From the NCBI GenBank assembly GCA_900546615.1, contig URDJ01000065.1, forward strand, positions 1-10,172: 10,172 nt of DNA. Reading direction: 5' to 3'. This document shows, one piece after another, positions 1-7,374 of this stretch; position 1 is the stretch's first letter; every line of letters starts with the position of its first letter. This stretch comes from an uncultured Eubacteriales bacterium. GTDB lineage: Bacteria; Bacillota; Clostridia; Oscillospirales; Oscillospiraceae. The notes below the pieces were generated by a model. That model was given only the letters and a program-made list of their open reading frames with translations, searched no databases and was not told the origin of the DNA. Position numbers and translations under genes: made by a program.

Positions 1-14
1 GTGGAGGTGCGCCT

Positions 15-509
15 GTGAAGCTCGATCTTCGGGAGATAATAGACGTTCCCGGGGGCCGGGTGAGCTTTGAGCAGGAACTTTCGACAGAGAGGCTGGGCAG
101 TCCGTCGATACTCAAGTATGACCGCGGGCCGAGCGCTGCGGGCGTGGTTGAGAATACCGCGGGCGTGCTGACCGCGCGCGGGACGATAGAGGCGGCGATG
201 ACCTGTGTCTGCGACCGCTGCGGGGCCGAGTTCAAGTCCGAAAAGCGGCTCGACTTTGAGGTGCCTGTGGTGCCGATGGGCGAGAGCGAGGACCCGGAGG
301 TCTTTGAGCTTGAGGGTGACTGGCTGGACCTGGACGACCTGCTCGAGACGGTGTATATTCTGGACATGGACACCAAGTACCTCTGCCGGGAAGACTGCAA
401 GGGCGTCTGCCCCGAGTGCGGGAAGGACCTGAACGAAGGCCCCTGCTTCTGCCGCAAAAAACCAGATCCAAGATTAGCTGTGCTTGAGCAGCTTTTGGAT
501 AATAACTAA
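15..509 (+). CDS. yceD: DUF177 / YceD-family protein
   Basis: This 164-residue protein matches the DUF177 (YceD) family, whose members sit next to rpmF in most bacteria and have been linked to 23S rRNA accumulation and ribosome assembly; the biochemical role is not settled. Visible support: an N-terminal beta-rich half opening with MKLDLREI, a first cysteine group (C64, C66, C69), an acidic middle (about residues 90-120), then the family-typical C-terminal metal-knuckle-like cluster C124, C128, C132, C135 followed by C144 and C146. The CPxCG signature at 132-136 is characteristic of Gram-positive members. The start is GTG at 15, preceded by a GGAGGTG ribosome binding site at 3-9. It is followed after 50 bases by rpmF, the classical pairing, and the two are probably cotranscribed. 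The promoter lies outside the window. Length is normal, with no sign of damage. Confidence 0.9.
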   Translation: MKLDLREIIDVPGGRVSFEQELSTERLGSPSILKYDRGPSAAGVVENTAGVLTARGTIEAAMTCVCDRCGAEFKSEKRLDFEVPVVPMGESEDPEVFELEGDWLDLDDLLETVYILDMDTKYLCREDCKGVCPECGKDLNEGPCFCRKKPDPRLAVLEQLLDNN

Positions 510-559
510 TTAAAATAACAGAGCTGCTCGCAAACAGCCGTCTGTGGGAGGTGTAATTC

Positions 560-748
560 ATGGCAGTCCCGAAAAGTAAAGTATCCCGCCAGCGCCGCGA
601 CAAGAGGCGTTCTTCCGTCTGGAAGCTGGAGGCGCCCGCAATAGTGAAGTGCCCGAACTGCGGCGCTTACCATCTGCCGCACCGCGTCTGCAAGGCCTGC
701 GGTCAGTACAACGGCCGCGTGGTCTTCGAGGTCGAGGAGAGCAAGTAA
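560..748 (+). CDS. rpmF: 50S ribosomal protein L32
   Basis: This 62-residue protein is L32, a small zinc-ribbon protein of the large ribosomal subunit. The start MAVPKSKVSRQRRDKRR is the hallmark basic N-terminus of bacterial L32. The zinc-binding form is shown by two CxxC pairs, C31/C34 and C44/C47, so this is the zinc-containing (C+) paralogue type rather than a zinc-independent one. The length is typical (about 55-65). The ATG start has a strong GGGAGGTG ribosome binding site 7-8 bases upstream. It lies directly after the DUF177 gene. In many bacteria plsX follows rpmF; here it does not, and a terminator-like hairpin ends the pair instead. Confidence 0.97.
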   Translation: MAVPKSKVSRQRRDKRRSSVWKLEAPAIVKCPNCGAYHLPHRVCKACGQYNGRVVFEVEESK

Positions 749-755
749 CAAAGCT

Positions 756-787
756 AAGAAGGGAAGGCTGCTGCCTCCCCTTCTTTT
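756..787 (+). terminator. Rho-independent terminator after rpmF
   Basis: Arms of 13 bases (756-768 and 773-785) pair with one mismatch around a 4-base loop. They end in a short TTCTTTT tract just 7 bases past the rpmF stop codon. The position and shape fit an intrinsic terminator for the yceD-rpmF unit, although the T run is short and interrupted. Confidence 0.7.
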
Positions 788-797
788 GCTATCGCTT

Positions 798-992
798 CGT
801 TTTGAAGGCAGAGCCTTCAAAACGAGAAGGACGAGGGTACGTCGAAAGCTGACCGCCTGCGGCGGCAGCTTCCTGTCTTGGCGTCACGCTGCGCGCACGG
901 CCCATGGCCGCACACTTGCGTGACAGAAGTATTTTTTCCGAGGTACACGCCCCCGGAAAAAATGATTTCAATTTATTCGCGCAAGGCGCGAA
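798..992. repeat. Cluster of stem-loops in the rpmF-DUF512 gap
   Basis: The 265-base gap between rpmF and the DUF512 gene holds no credible gene but contains five consecutive inverted repeats. (1) 798-809/813-824, arms CGTTTTGAAGGC, perfect, 3-base loop. (2) 846-857/861-871, one bulged A, 3-base loop. (3) 883-889/918-924, arms GTCACGC/GCGTGAC, enclosing an inner CGGCC/GGCCG hairpin at 898-910. (4) 932-940/954-962, arms TTTTTTCCG/CGGAAAAAA. (5) 976-982/986-992, arms TTCGCGC/GCGCGAA, perfect. Four of these hairpins have 3-base loops. Candidates are a palindromic intergenic repeat family (REP-like), a structured leader of the downstream operon, or terminators; nothing here decides between them. 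Element 4 would give a T run only if read on the - strand. Confidence 0.6.
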
Positions 993-1013
993 CTCTGCGA
1001 GGCTGTGAGTCGT

Positions 1014-2327
1014 ATGCTGAACACTATTACAAATATAGACAAGGCCAGCCCGGCGCGGGGCAAGGTGCAGGTCGGAGACGAGCTTTTGTCCATAAACGGC
1101 CACGGGGTCGAGGACGTGCTCGACTACCGCTACTGGTCCTACGAGCCGAAGCTGAGTCTCACGCTGCGCTCCGGTGCGACGGGCGGCGAGTATGAGGTGA
1201 AGATAAGGAAGGGCGAGGGCGAGGATTTGGGCCTCGACTTTGAGGAATACCTCATGGACAGGCCCTGGGGCTGCTCCAACCGCTGCCTGTTCTGCTTTAT
1301 TGACCAGCTGCCGCGCGGCCTGCGCCGCACGCTCTATTTTAAGGACGACGATGCAAGGCTCAGCTTTCTTACGGGCAGCTATATCACGCTCACGAACCTC
1401 TCTGAGCGGGAGATGGAGCGCATCTGCGCGCTTAAGATAAGTCCCATAAACGTCTCCGTCCACGCCACGGACCCGGAGATGCGAGCAAAACTCATGGGCA
1501 ACCCCAAGGCCGCGGACATCATGGGCCCGCTCCAGCGTTTGACCTCGGCGGGCATAACCGTGGACTGCCAGATCGTCTGCTGCCCGGGGTATAATGATAA
1601 GGAGCAGCTTTCACGCTCAATGCGCGAGCTTGCGGAGCTGTACCCGGGCGTGAACAGCGTGTCCGTCGTGCCCGTCGGCCTGACGAAGCACCGGCAGGGC
1701 CTCGCGGAGCTTGAGCCTTTCAATAAGGACAGCGCGGCGGAGACGATAGATCGGGTGGAGGCCTACGCAGAGGAGTGCCTCGAAAAACGCGGCAGCCGCA
1801 TCTTCTGGTGCTCGGACGAGCTGTACCTGAAGGCCGGGCGCGAAGTGCCGGAGGACACATACTACGAGGAATACAGCCAGCTCGAAAACGGCGTGGGCCT
1901 CATGCGCCTTCTGGAGACGGAGTTTCTCTCGGCGCTGGAATTCACGGAGCCGGACGATGGCACAGGCTCGGAGTTCACCATCGCGACGGGCGTCGCAGCG
2001 GCGCCGCTTTTGGAAAAACTTTTACACACCGGACATAAAAAATGTGTTAAGATAAAAGGACAGGTCGTGCCCATCGTGAACGACTTCTTCGGCCACACGA
2101 TAGATGTGGCGGGGCTGGTCACCGGCGGCGACCTCATCCGGCAGCTGAAGGGCAAGAAGCTGGGCGAGCGGCTGCTCATCCCGCACACCATGCTGCGCCA
2201 CGGCGAGGGAGTGTTTCTCGACGACGTGACGCTCGAGCAGGTGTCGGCGGAGCTGGGCGTGCCGGTCACGCCCGTCGGCGGCTCGGGCGACGAGCTGCTG
2301 GCCGCGATGCTGGGACAGGAAATTTAG
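1014..2327 (+). CDS. DUF512 PDZ/radical-SAM family protein
   Basis: This protein of about 437 residues belongs to the DUF512 family, widespread in Clostridia and cyanobacteria, with no established biochemical function. An N-terminal PDZ-like domain (about residues 5-60, with SPARGKVQVGDELLSING) is followed by a radical-SAM-like segment with CSNRCLFC, a CX3CX2C motif at C87/C91/C94 that could hold a [4Fe-4S] cluster. The C-terminal DUF512 region fills roughly residues 215-435. I prefer ATG at 1014 over the in-frame GTG at 1005 because the GAGG at 999-1002 is 11 bases from 1014 but only 2 from 1005. It is the first gene of a tight run with der (17-base gap). A hairpin at 976-992 lies just upstream of the ribosome binding site. 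A redox or cofactor-dependent role is only an inference from the cysteine motif. Confidence 0.88.
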   Translation: MLNTITNIDKASPARGKVQVGDELLSINGHGVEDVLDYRYWSYEPKLSLTLRSGATGGEYEVKIRKGEGEDLGLDFEEYLMDRPWGCSNRCLFCFIDQLPRGLRRTLYFKDDDARLSFLTGSYITLTNLSEREMERICALKISPINVSVHATDPEMRAKLMGNPKAADIMGPLQRLTSAGITVDCQIVCCPGYNDKEQLSRSMRELAELYPGVNSVSVVPVGLTKHRQGLAELEPFNKDSAAETIDRVEAYAEECLEKRGSRIFWCSDELYLKAGREVPEDTYYEEYSQLENGVGLMRLLETEFLSALEFTEPDDGTGSEFTIATGVAAAPLLEKLLHTGHKKCVKIKGQVVPIVNDFFGHTIDVAGLVTGGDLIRQLKGKKLGERLLIPHTMLRHGEGVFLDDVTLEQVSAELGVPVTPVGGSGDELLAAMLGQEI

Positions 2328-2344
2328 AAAGGGGGCCTTGCTGG

Positions 2345-3670
2345 ATGGCAAGACCGCTTGTAGCCATAGTGGGCAGGCCGAACGTCGGCAAGTCCATGCT
2401 GTTCAACCGCCTCGCGGGGCGCAGGTTGTCCATAGTCGAGGACACGCCGGGCGTCACGCGCGACAGGCTCTACTCGGAGTGCGAGTGGAACGGGCGGAAA
2501 TTTGATATAGTAGATACCGGCGGCATAGAGCCGACGGCCGACAGCGAGATACTCATGTTCATGCGCGAGCAGGCGCAGATAGCCATAGACTCCGCAGACG
2601 TCATCGTGTTCGTGACGGAGATCGCAACGGGCGTGACAGCGGCCGACAGGGACGTGGCGAACATGCTGCTCCGCTCGAAGAAGCCCGTCGTGCTCTGCGT
2701 AAACAAGATGGACTCGACCGGTCTGCCCGACCCAGGGATATACGAGTTCTACTCGCTTGGTCTGGGAGACCCCATCGCGCTCTCGGCGGTGCACGGCCAC
2801 GGCACGGGCGACCTGCTGGACGAGTGCGTCAAGCATTTCCCGCCCGAGGACGAGGGCGCGGAGGAGGACGACCGCATCAAGGTCGCCGTCATCGGCAAGC
2901 CGAACGTGGGCAAGTCATCGCTCATAAACCTCATACTCGGCGAGAAGCGCGTCATAGTCTCGGATGTCGCTGGAACGACGCGCGACGCCGTGGACACGCC
3001 CTTTGAGAACAAATACGGCAAATACGTTTTCATCGACACGGCGGGCATCCGCCGCAAGTCGAAGGTGGACGACAGGATAGAGAAGTTCTCGGTCATGCGC
3101 GCGCAGCTCGCTATAGAGCGCGCGGACGTGTGCATCATCATGCTCGACGCGCGCGACGGCGTGACGGAGCAGGACACGAAGATAGCGGGGATGGCGCACG
3201 AGGCGGGCAAGGCCAGCATCATCGTCGTGAACAAGTGGGACCTCGTTGAGAAGGACGGCAAGACCATGGATAAGCTCCGCAAGGACGTTTACCGCGACCT
3301 TGCCTTCATGAGCTACGCGCCGGTGCTGTTTATCTCGGCCTTGACGGGACAGCGCGCGGAGCGTATATTCGAGCTTGTGAATTACGTGAACGAGCAGAGC
3401 GCCATGAGGATAACCACGGGCATGCTCAATAACGTGCTGGCCGACGCGCAGGCGCGTCAGCAGCCGCCCACCGACAAGGGCCGCAGGCTCAAGATATACT
3501 ACATGACCCAGACCGGCGTGAGGCCGCCGAACTTCGTCATCTTCTGCAACAGCAAGGAGCTTTTCCATTTCTCGTACCAGAGATACCTTGAGAACCAGAT
3601 ACGCGCAGTGTTCGGGCTTGAGGGCACGCCTATCCGCATCGTCATCCGTCAGAAAGGGGATAAGGAATGA
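2345..3670 (+). CDS. der: Ribosome biogenesis GTPase Der (EngA)
   Basis: This 441-residue protein is Der/EngA, the only bacterial GTPase family with two tandem G domains, needed for assembly of the 50S ribosomal subunit. Domain 1 has its P-loop GRPNVGKS at residues 10-17, a DTGG switch, and NKMD for guanine recognition. Domain 2 has GKPNVGKS at 184-191, DTAG, and NKWD. The KH-like C-terminal domain (about 350-441) contains the expected conserved stretch around RRLKIYYMTQ. The length is typical. The ATG start follows an AAAGGGGG ribosome binding site at 2328-2335. Its stop overlaps the plsY start as ATGA, so the two genes are translationally coupled. All catalytic motifs are intact. Confidence 0.98.
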   Translation: MARPLVAIVGRPNVGKSMLFNRLAGRRLSIVEDTPGVTRDRLYSECEWNGRKFDIVDTGGIEPTADSEILMFMREQAQIAIDSADVIVFVTEIATGVTAADRDVANMLLRSKKPVVLCVNKMDSTGLPDPGIYEFYSLGLGDPIALSAVHGHGTGDLLDECVKHFPPEDEGAEEDDRIKVAVIGKPNVGKSSLINLILGEKRVIVSDVAGTTRDAVDTPFENKYGKYVFIDTAGIRRKSKVDDRIEKFSVMRAQLAIERADVCIIMLDARDGVTEQDTKIAGMAHEAGKASIIVVNKWDLVEKDGKTMDKLRKDVYRDLAFMSYAPVLFISALTGQRAERIFELVNYVNEQSAMRITTGMLNNVLADAQARQQPPTDKGRRLKIYYMTQTGVRPPNFVIFCNSKELFHFSYQRYLENQIRAVFGLEGTPIRIVIRQKGDKE

Positions 3671-4338
3671 TAATCACCGCCTTGCTCCTTGCCATTGCGG
3701 TAATAGCCTATCTCTGCGGCAGTGTGAACGGGGCCATAATCGTGTCGCGTTACCTGTTCCGCAGCGACGTGCGTGAACTTGGAAGCGGCAACGCTGGCCT
3801 GACGAACTTCTATCGCAACTACGGCGCCAAGGGCATAGCCGGAGTGCTGGCGATAGACGTGGTGAAGGGCATCGTCGGCACTTTTATCGGCGGGCTGCTG
3901 CTGGGCCTCGCAACGAGCGACCCGCTGCTAAAGCCGGAGTACGTCGACATAGGCCGGATATTCGCCACCTTCTGCCTTGTAATGGGCCACGTGTTCCCGA
4001 TATTCTACGGCCTGCGCGGCGGCAAGGGCATCCTCGTCGGCGTCTCGGCCGTGTTCGTCGTGGACACGGACGCGGCGCTCATCGCGCTCGTGGTGTTTGC
4101 GCTCGTCGTGGCCCTGACTCGCTATGTCTCGCTCGGCTCCGTACTGGGCGCGGCAAGCGTTCCGGTGACGATGCTGGCAAACGGTTTTTCAAGCCTCTGC
4201 CTCATTTTGGCCCTGCTGACGCTGCTCGTCATCGTTATGAAGCATATGGGCAATATCTCAAGAATTATAAAAAAACGCGAACCGCGCTTTGTCTTCAAGC
4301 GCGACCTGAGCCACAAGCTCGATGAAGAAAAGTTTTGA
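3667..4338 (+). CDS. plsY: Glycerol-3-phosphate acyltransferase PlsY
   Basis: PlsY is an integral membrane enzyme that moves the acyl group from acyl-phosphate to glycerol-3-phosphate, making lysophosphatidic acid, the first step of phospholipid synthesis. This 223-residue copy has the hydrophobic multi-helix profile and the family motifs. Motif 1 is ELGSGNAGLTNFYRNYG (about residues 38-54, G-S-G-N core). The glycine-rich phosphate-binding motif is GHVFPIFYGLRGGKG. The C-terminal KHMGNISRI matches the usual H-x-N-I-x-R motif. It starts inside the der stop codon (ATGA), the common der-plsY arrangement in Clostridia. The partner plsX is not in the window, and gpsA, often next, is replaced here by sufC. 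The C-terminus is slightly long and basic. Confidence 0.95.
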   Translation: MIITALLLAIAVIAYLCGSVNGAIIVSRYLFRSDVRELGSGNAGLTNFYRNYGAKGIAGVLAIDVVKGIVGTFIGGLLLGLATSDPLLKPEYVDIGRIFATFCLVMGHVFPIFYGLRGGKGILVGVSAVFVVDTDAALIALVVFALVVALTRYVSLGSVLGAASVPVTMLANGFSSLCLILALLTLLVIVMKHMGNISRIIKKREPRFVFKRDLSHKLDEEKF

Positions 4339-4355
4339 AAGGAGCTGATATACAG

Positions 4356-5078
4356 ATGCTGGAATTGAGGAACGTCTCCTACAGCGCCGGAGAAGATGAC
4401 GGCGCTGTAAAAGATATATTGACCGACGTGAGCCTGAAGGTGAGCGAGCGCTTCGTCGCCATCACCGGCCCGAACGGAGGCGGCAAATCGACGCTCGCCA
4501 AGCTCGTAGCAGGCATAATAAAGCCGACTTCGGGGCGGATATACTTCGACGGTGAGGATGTCACAGACCTCGGCGTCACCGAGAGAGCAAAATTGGGCAT
4601 AAGCTACGCCTTCCAGCAGCCCGTGAGGTTCAAGGGCATCCGGGTGTTCGACCTGCTGCAGCTGGCCTCGGGCCGGAAGCTGACCGTCGGCGAGGCCTGC
4701 GAATACCTCAGCCGCGTTGGCATGTGTGCGAGAGATTATGTAAACCGCGAGGTCAACGCCAGCCTGTCCGGCGGCGAGCTGAAGCGGATAGAGATAGCGA
4801 CGATACTGGCGCGGGGCACGAAGCTCTCGCTGTTCGACGAGCCGGAGGCAGGGATAGACCTGTGGAGCTTCACGAACCTCATAGCGGTGTTCGAGAAGAT
4901 GTACGAGCAGATAAACGGCAGCATCCTGATCATCTCGCACCAGGAGCGGATACTGGAGATAGCGGACAAGATAGTGGTCATAGCGGCTGGAAAGATAACG
5001 GCGGAGGGTCCGAGGGAGGAGATACTGCCCGGGCTGATGAACCCGTCGGGGGCCTGCGGCAGGCTTGAGGCCATCTGA
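4356..5078 (+). CDS. sufC: SufC-like Fe-S assembly ABC ATPase
   Basis: This 240-residue ABC-type ATPase is the soluble SufC kind that powers Fe-S cluster assembly on a SufB/SufD scaffold, rather than a transporter subunit. Walker A is GPNGGGKST (38-46), the Q-loop lies in FQQPVRFKGI, the signature is LSGGE (137-141), Walker B is LFDEPEAGID (from 159), and the H-loop histidine is H195. FQxPVxxxG and SGGExKRxEI are SufC-like variants. The start is ATG 4356, preceded by AAAGGAG at 4338-4344; an upstream in-frame TTG at 4335 overlaps the plsY stop and lacks a ribosome binding site. Only 10 bases separate it from the SufB/D-like gene. No sufS, sufU or sufE is visible, so sulfur supply must come from elsewhere. 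ERFVAITGPN replaces the usual GEVHAIMGPN, a divergent but functional-looking form. Confidence 0.9.
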   Translation: MLELRNVSYSAGEDDGAVKDILTDVSLKVSERFVAITGPNGGGKSTLAKLVAGIIKPTSGRIYFDGEDVTDLGVTERAKLGISYAFQQPVRFKGIRVFDLLQLASGRKLTVGEACEYLSRVGMCARDYVNREVNASLSGGELKRIEIATILARGTKLSLFDEPEAGIDLWSFTNLIAVFEKMYEQINGSILIISHQERILEIADKIVVIAAGKITAEGPREEILPGLMNPSGACGRLEAI

Positions 5079-5088
5079 GGAGGGTAAT

Positions 5089-6006
5089 ATGGATAAGATA
5101 CAGCAGACGCTGCTGGCACAGATAGCGGACCTGCACGGCGTGCCTGAGGGCGCGTATAATATCAGGTCCGACGGTGCGACGGCGGCGAGGGCGACTACGG
5201 CGAACATAGACATCGTCACGAAGACGGACAAGCAGGGCATAGATATCTATATAAAGCCCGGTACGAAGAATGAGAGCATGCATATCCCGGTCATCATTGC
5301 GAAGACCGGGCTGAAGGAGGTCGTGTATAACGACTTCTATATAGGCGAGGACTGCGACGTGACGATCGTGGCGGGCTGCGGCATCTCGAACTGCGGCGAC
5401 CAGGACAGCCGGCACGATGGCATCCACAGCTTCCACGTTGGCAAAGGCTCGAAGGTGAAGTACGTCGAGCGGCACTACGCGGAGGGCGACGGGTGCGGCG
5501 AGCGCATCATGAACCCGGTGACCATCATAGAGCTGGCCGAGGGCGCGTATATGGAGATGGACACGACGCAGATAAAGGGCGTGGACAGCACCAAGCGGCT
5601 GACGGAGGCGAAGCTGGGGGACGGAGCGACGCTGATCGTGCACGAGAAGCTGATGACGCACGGGACGCAGTGCGCGGAGACGGAGTTCAAGGTGGAGCTG
5701 GACGGCGAGGGCTGCAGCACGGACGTAGTGAGCCGGAGTGTGGCGCGGGACGAGTCGAAGCAGCTGTTCGTGTCGCGGATAAACGGCAACGGGAAGTGCA
5801 GCGGGCACTCGGAGTGCGACGCGATAATCATGGACGAGGCGTCTGTGCGAGCGGTGCCGGAGATCACGGCGAACAGCGTGGAGGCGAGTCTTATACACGA
5901 GGCGGCGATAGGGAAGATCGCGGGCGAGCAGCTGATAAAGCTGATGACGCTGGGGCTGACCGAGGAGGAAGCCGAGGAACAGATAGTCGCCGGATTTTTA
6001 AAATAA
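5089..6006 (+). CDS. sufB: Short SufB/SufD-family Fe-S scaffold (SmsB-like)
   Basis: This 305-residue protein has the SufB/SufD beta-helix core but is far shorter than E. coli SufB (about 495) or SufD (about 423), because the N-terminal domain is almost absent. Core features include HDGIHSFHVGKGSKVKYVERH near residues 114-134, a run of beta-strand repeats, and the conserved C-terminal block with IHEAAIGKIAGEQL and a final LTEEEAEEQIVAGFL helix. C243 (in SECDAI) and E271 (in HEAA) appear to align with E. coli SufB Cys405 and Glu434, residues implicated in cluster formation; this alignment is by eye. The start is ATG 5089, preceded by GAGGAGGG at 5077-5084. With sufC it resembles the two-gene SMS/SufCB minimal system. 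It could equally be named sufD. Confidence 0.85.
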   Translation: MDKIQQTLLAQIADLHGVPEGAYNIRSDGATAARATTANIDIVTKTDKQGIDIYIKPGTKNESMHIPVIIAKTGLKEVVYNDFYIGEDCDVTIVAGCGISNCGDQDSRHDGIHSFHVGKGSKVKYVERHYAEGDGCGERIMNPVTIIELAEGAYMEMDTTQIKGVDSTKRLTEAKLGDGATLIVHEKLMTHGTQCAETEFKVELDGEGCSTDVVSRSVARDESKQLFVSRINGNGKCSGHSECDAIIMDEASVRAVPEITANSVEASLIHEAAIGKIAGEQLIKLMTLGLTEEEAEEQIVAGFLK

Positions 6007-6011
6007 AAAGC

Positions 6012-6040
6012 TTGACATTCCCGCGTGATTCTGCTAATAT
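6012..6040 (+). promoter_or_regulatory. Promoter of tRNA-Ala
   Basis: TTGACA at 6012-6017 and TAATAT at 6035-6040 are separated by 17 bases, placing transcription start near 6047, about 10 bases before the mature tRNA. The promoter begins only 5 bases after the sufB stop codon, with no terminator between, so the tRNA may also be transcribed by read-through from the suf operon. Confidence 0.7.
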
Positions 6041-6056
6041 ACCACTTGCACCGCAT

Positions 6057-6132
<76 letters not shown>

Positions 6133-6135
6133 GGT

Positions 6136-6175
6136 AAAAAGGCTTGAAACGAAAGTTTCAAGTCTTTTTGTTTTT
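6136..6175 (+). terminator. Terminator of tRNA-Ala, probably bidirectional
   Basis: The stem GCTTGAAAC (6142-6150) pairs with GTTTCAAGT (6155-6163) around a GAAA tetraloop. It is flanked by A5 on the left and T5 on the right, with a further T run at 6171. The A run on the left becomes a T run on the - strand, so the same hairpin can also stop the converging acetyltransferase gene that ends at 6194. Confidence 0.88.
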
Positions 6176-6193
6176 GTCTATATTGTGGCGGCG

Positions 6194-6637
6194 TCAGATC
6201 GGTTTGCGCAGATAGACCATGTCCCTGAGCTGGACGCCGTTTTCGTATATGGCGTGGTCGTAGTTTGTTGTGAAGAAGTCCCTCACGGTGTGGGAACGGA
6301 CAAATCCGCATTTTTCGTAGAAGGGGATAGTGAGCGGGCTGTCGCCGGTACCGATCTGCAATACTGAAAAGCGGCCAGAATACTTGTGCTCGATAAAATC
6401 AATGAGCGCTTTTCCGTATCCTTGCTTCTGCGACTCGGGGTATACGGCGATATTTTTGAGTTCGAGTATGCCGCAGCCTTCATCAGTGACGACACACTCA
6501 GCCTTGACCCCGTCGTCATCAAGAACATACATATCACCGCGCTCCAGATATCTGTCTATCATATCCTCCTGCTCATCTGCAAGCAGAAGAAGCGGCAGAT
6601 AGAGCTTTTTCGCATGCCGGACAGGAATTATCGTCAT
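6194..6637 (-). CDS. GNAT-family N-acetyltransferase
   Basis: This 147-residue protein is a GNAT-fold acetyltransferase, which moves acetyl from acetyl-CoA to an amine; the substrate is not predictable from sequence. Motif A is clear: ELKNIAVYPESQKQGYGKAL, with the acetyl-CoA pyrophosphate loop Q70-x-x-G73-x-G75. Motif B is represented by PFYEKCGFVRSH near residues 104-115, with the usual Y/F-x-K-x-G-F. The length is normal. The start is ATG at 6637 with AGGTGAT just upstream. It is transcribed towards the tRNA-Ala gene and shares its terminator. It appears to be ordinary chromosomal cargo between the tRNA and the mobile element. Confidence 0.9.
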   Translation of the reverse strand: MTIIPVRHAKKLYLPLLLLADEQEDMIDRYLERGDMYVLDDDGVKAECVVTDEGCGILELKNIAVYPESQKQGYGKALIDFIEHKYSGRFSVLQIGTGDSPLTIPFYEKCGFVRSHTVRDFFTTNYDHAIYENGVQLRDMVYLRKPI

Positions 6638-6670
6638 ATTATCACCTGTATGAGTTCGTGTTCTACCATA

Positions 6671-6699
6671 TATTTAAGCCCATATCACTGCATTGTCAA
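6671..6699 (-). promoter_or_regulatory. Promoter of the GNAT gene
   Basis: Reading the - strand, TTGACA (6699-6694) is followed after 17 bases by TAATAT-like TAAATA (6676-6671). The -35 is perfect and the -10 weak. The -35 box overlaps the stop codon of the truncated integrase, so the element junction lies immediately upstream of this promoter. Confidence 0.55.
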
Positions 6700-7325
6700 T
6701 ATACGATACAACAGGCCTGAGCCGTCAGGCTCAATGTGCCCGTCTTGTCGTACGGCAGATACTTGAACAGCTTTCGGACTTCTTCCGCTGTGAAGGAGTC
6801 CTTTTTGCTTTTCTGCGGCGCGTGCCGCGTCTTGTCCGCGAGCTCCACCGGGTTCTTGAGGATAAGGTCGTTTGCCTGGGCCTTGCGCATGATCTGGAAC
6901 ATCATGCCCCGGCACTTGGACGCCTGCGACTGGTGCGTGCCGTCCTTCGTCAGATCGCGCAGGAAGGCCTCGACGTCTGCGGCGCGTATGCTCCTCAGCG
7001 GCTTTGAACCGAAGGCCCTGTTGAGGGTCTTGAGCGTGTAGCCATAGCTCTCATAGGTCGTGGGTGAGACCTGGTCCCTGTACCCCTCATACCACGACTG
7101 AGCCCACCCGCCGAACTTCAGCTCCTTCTTCGTCATGTCCAGGCCGGCCTCTATCGCAGCCTGGTAGTCCCTGACTTTCTGCAAAACTTCCTTTCGTGTT
7201 CTGGCATAGAAGCTCTTGTATTTTCTCTTTCCGTTGGGCTGAAAGCCCGTCATAATCATACACTCCCAGAGGCCGCTGCTGCGTTTGCGCAGAGCGCCCT
7301 CACCGTTGGAGCGTTTTCCCGGCAT
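6696..7325 (-). pseudogene. Tyrosine recombinase/integrase, 3'-truncated
   Basis: The 209-residue product is the N-terminal half of a phage/ICE-type tyrosine integrase. Residues about 5-60 form an arm-type DNA-binding domain (GEGALRKRSSGLWE). Residues about 70-170 form the SAM-like core-binding domain (GWAQSWYEGYRD, PTTYESYGYTLKTL, IRAADVEAFLRDL). The catalytic domain begins with SFTAEEVRKLFKYLP, then homology stops near residue 193, before the first catalytic arginine; the last 16 or so residues are unrelated tail. Family members are normally about 350-400 residues. Catalysis is therefore lost, although the fragment could still bind DNA. The start is ATG 7325 with AAAGGAGG six bases upstream. 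It follows the XRE gene by 49 bases on the same strand and is probably cotranscribed. The breakpoint carries two overlapping palindromes (6715-6733). Confidence 0.85.
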
Positions 7326-7374
7326 AGAACTCCTCCTTTATTCTTTTGATTATAAGAAAGGCCGAGCCGCTTGC

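Noticed and set aside
789..1463. Open frame of 224 codons on the - strand across the stem-loop region
   Set aside because: It overlaps the DUF512 gene antisense and the palindromic gap, has no recognisable motif, and reflects the GC-rich third-position bias.
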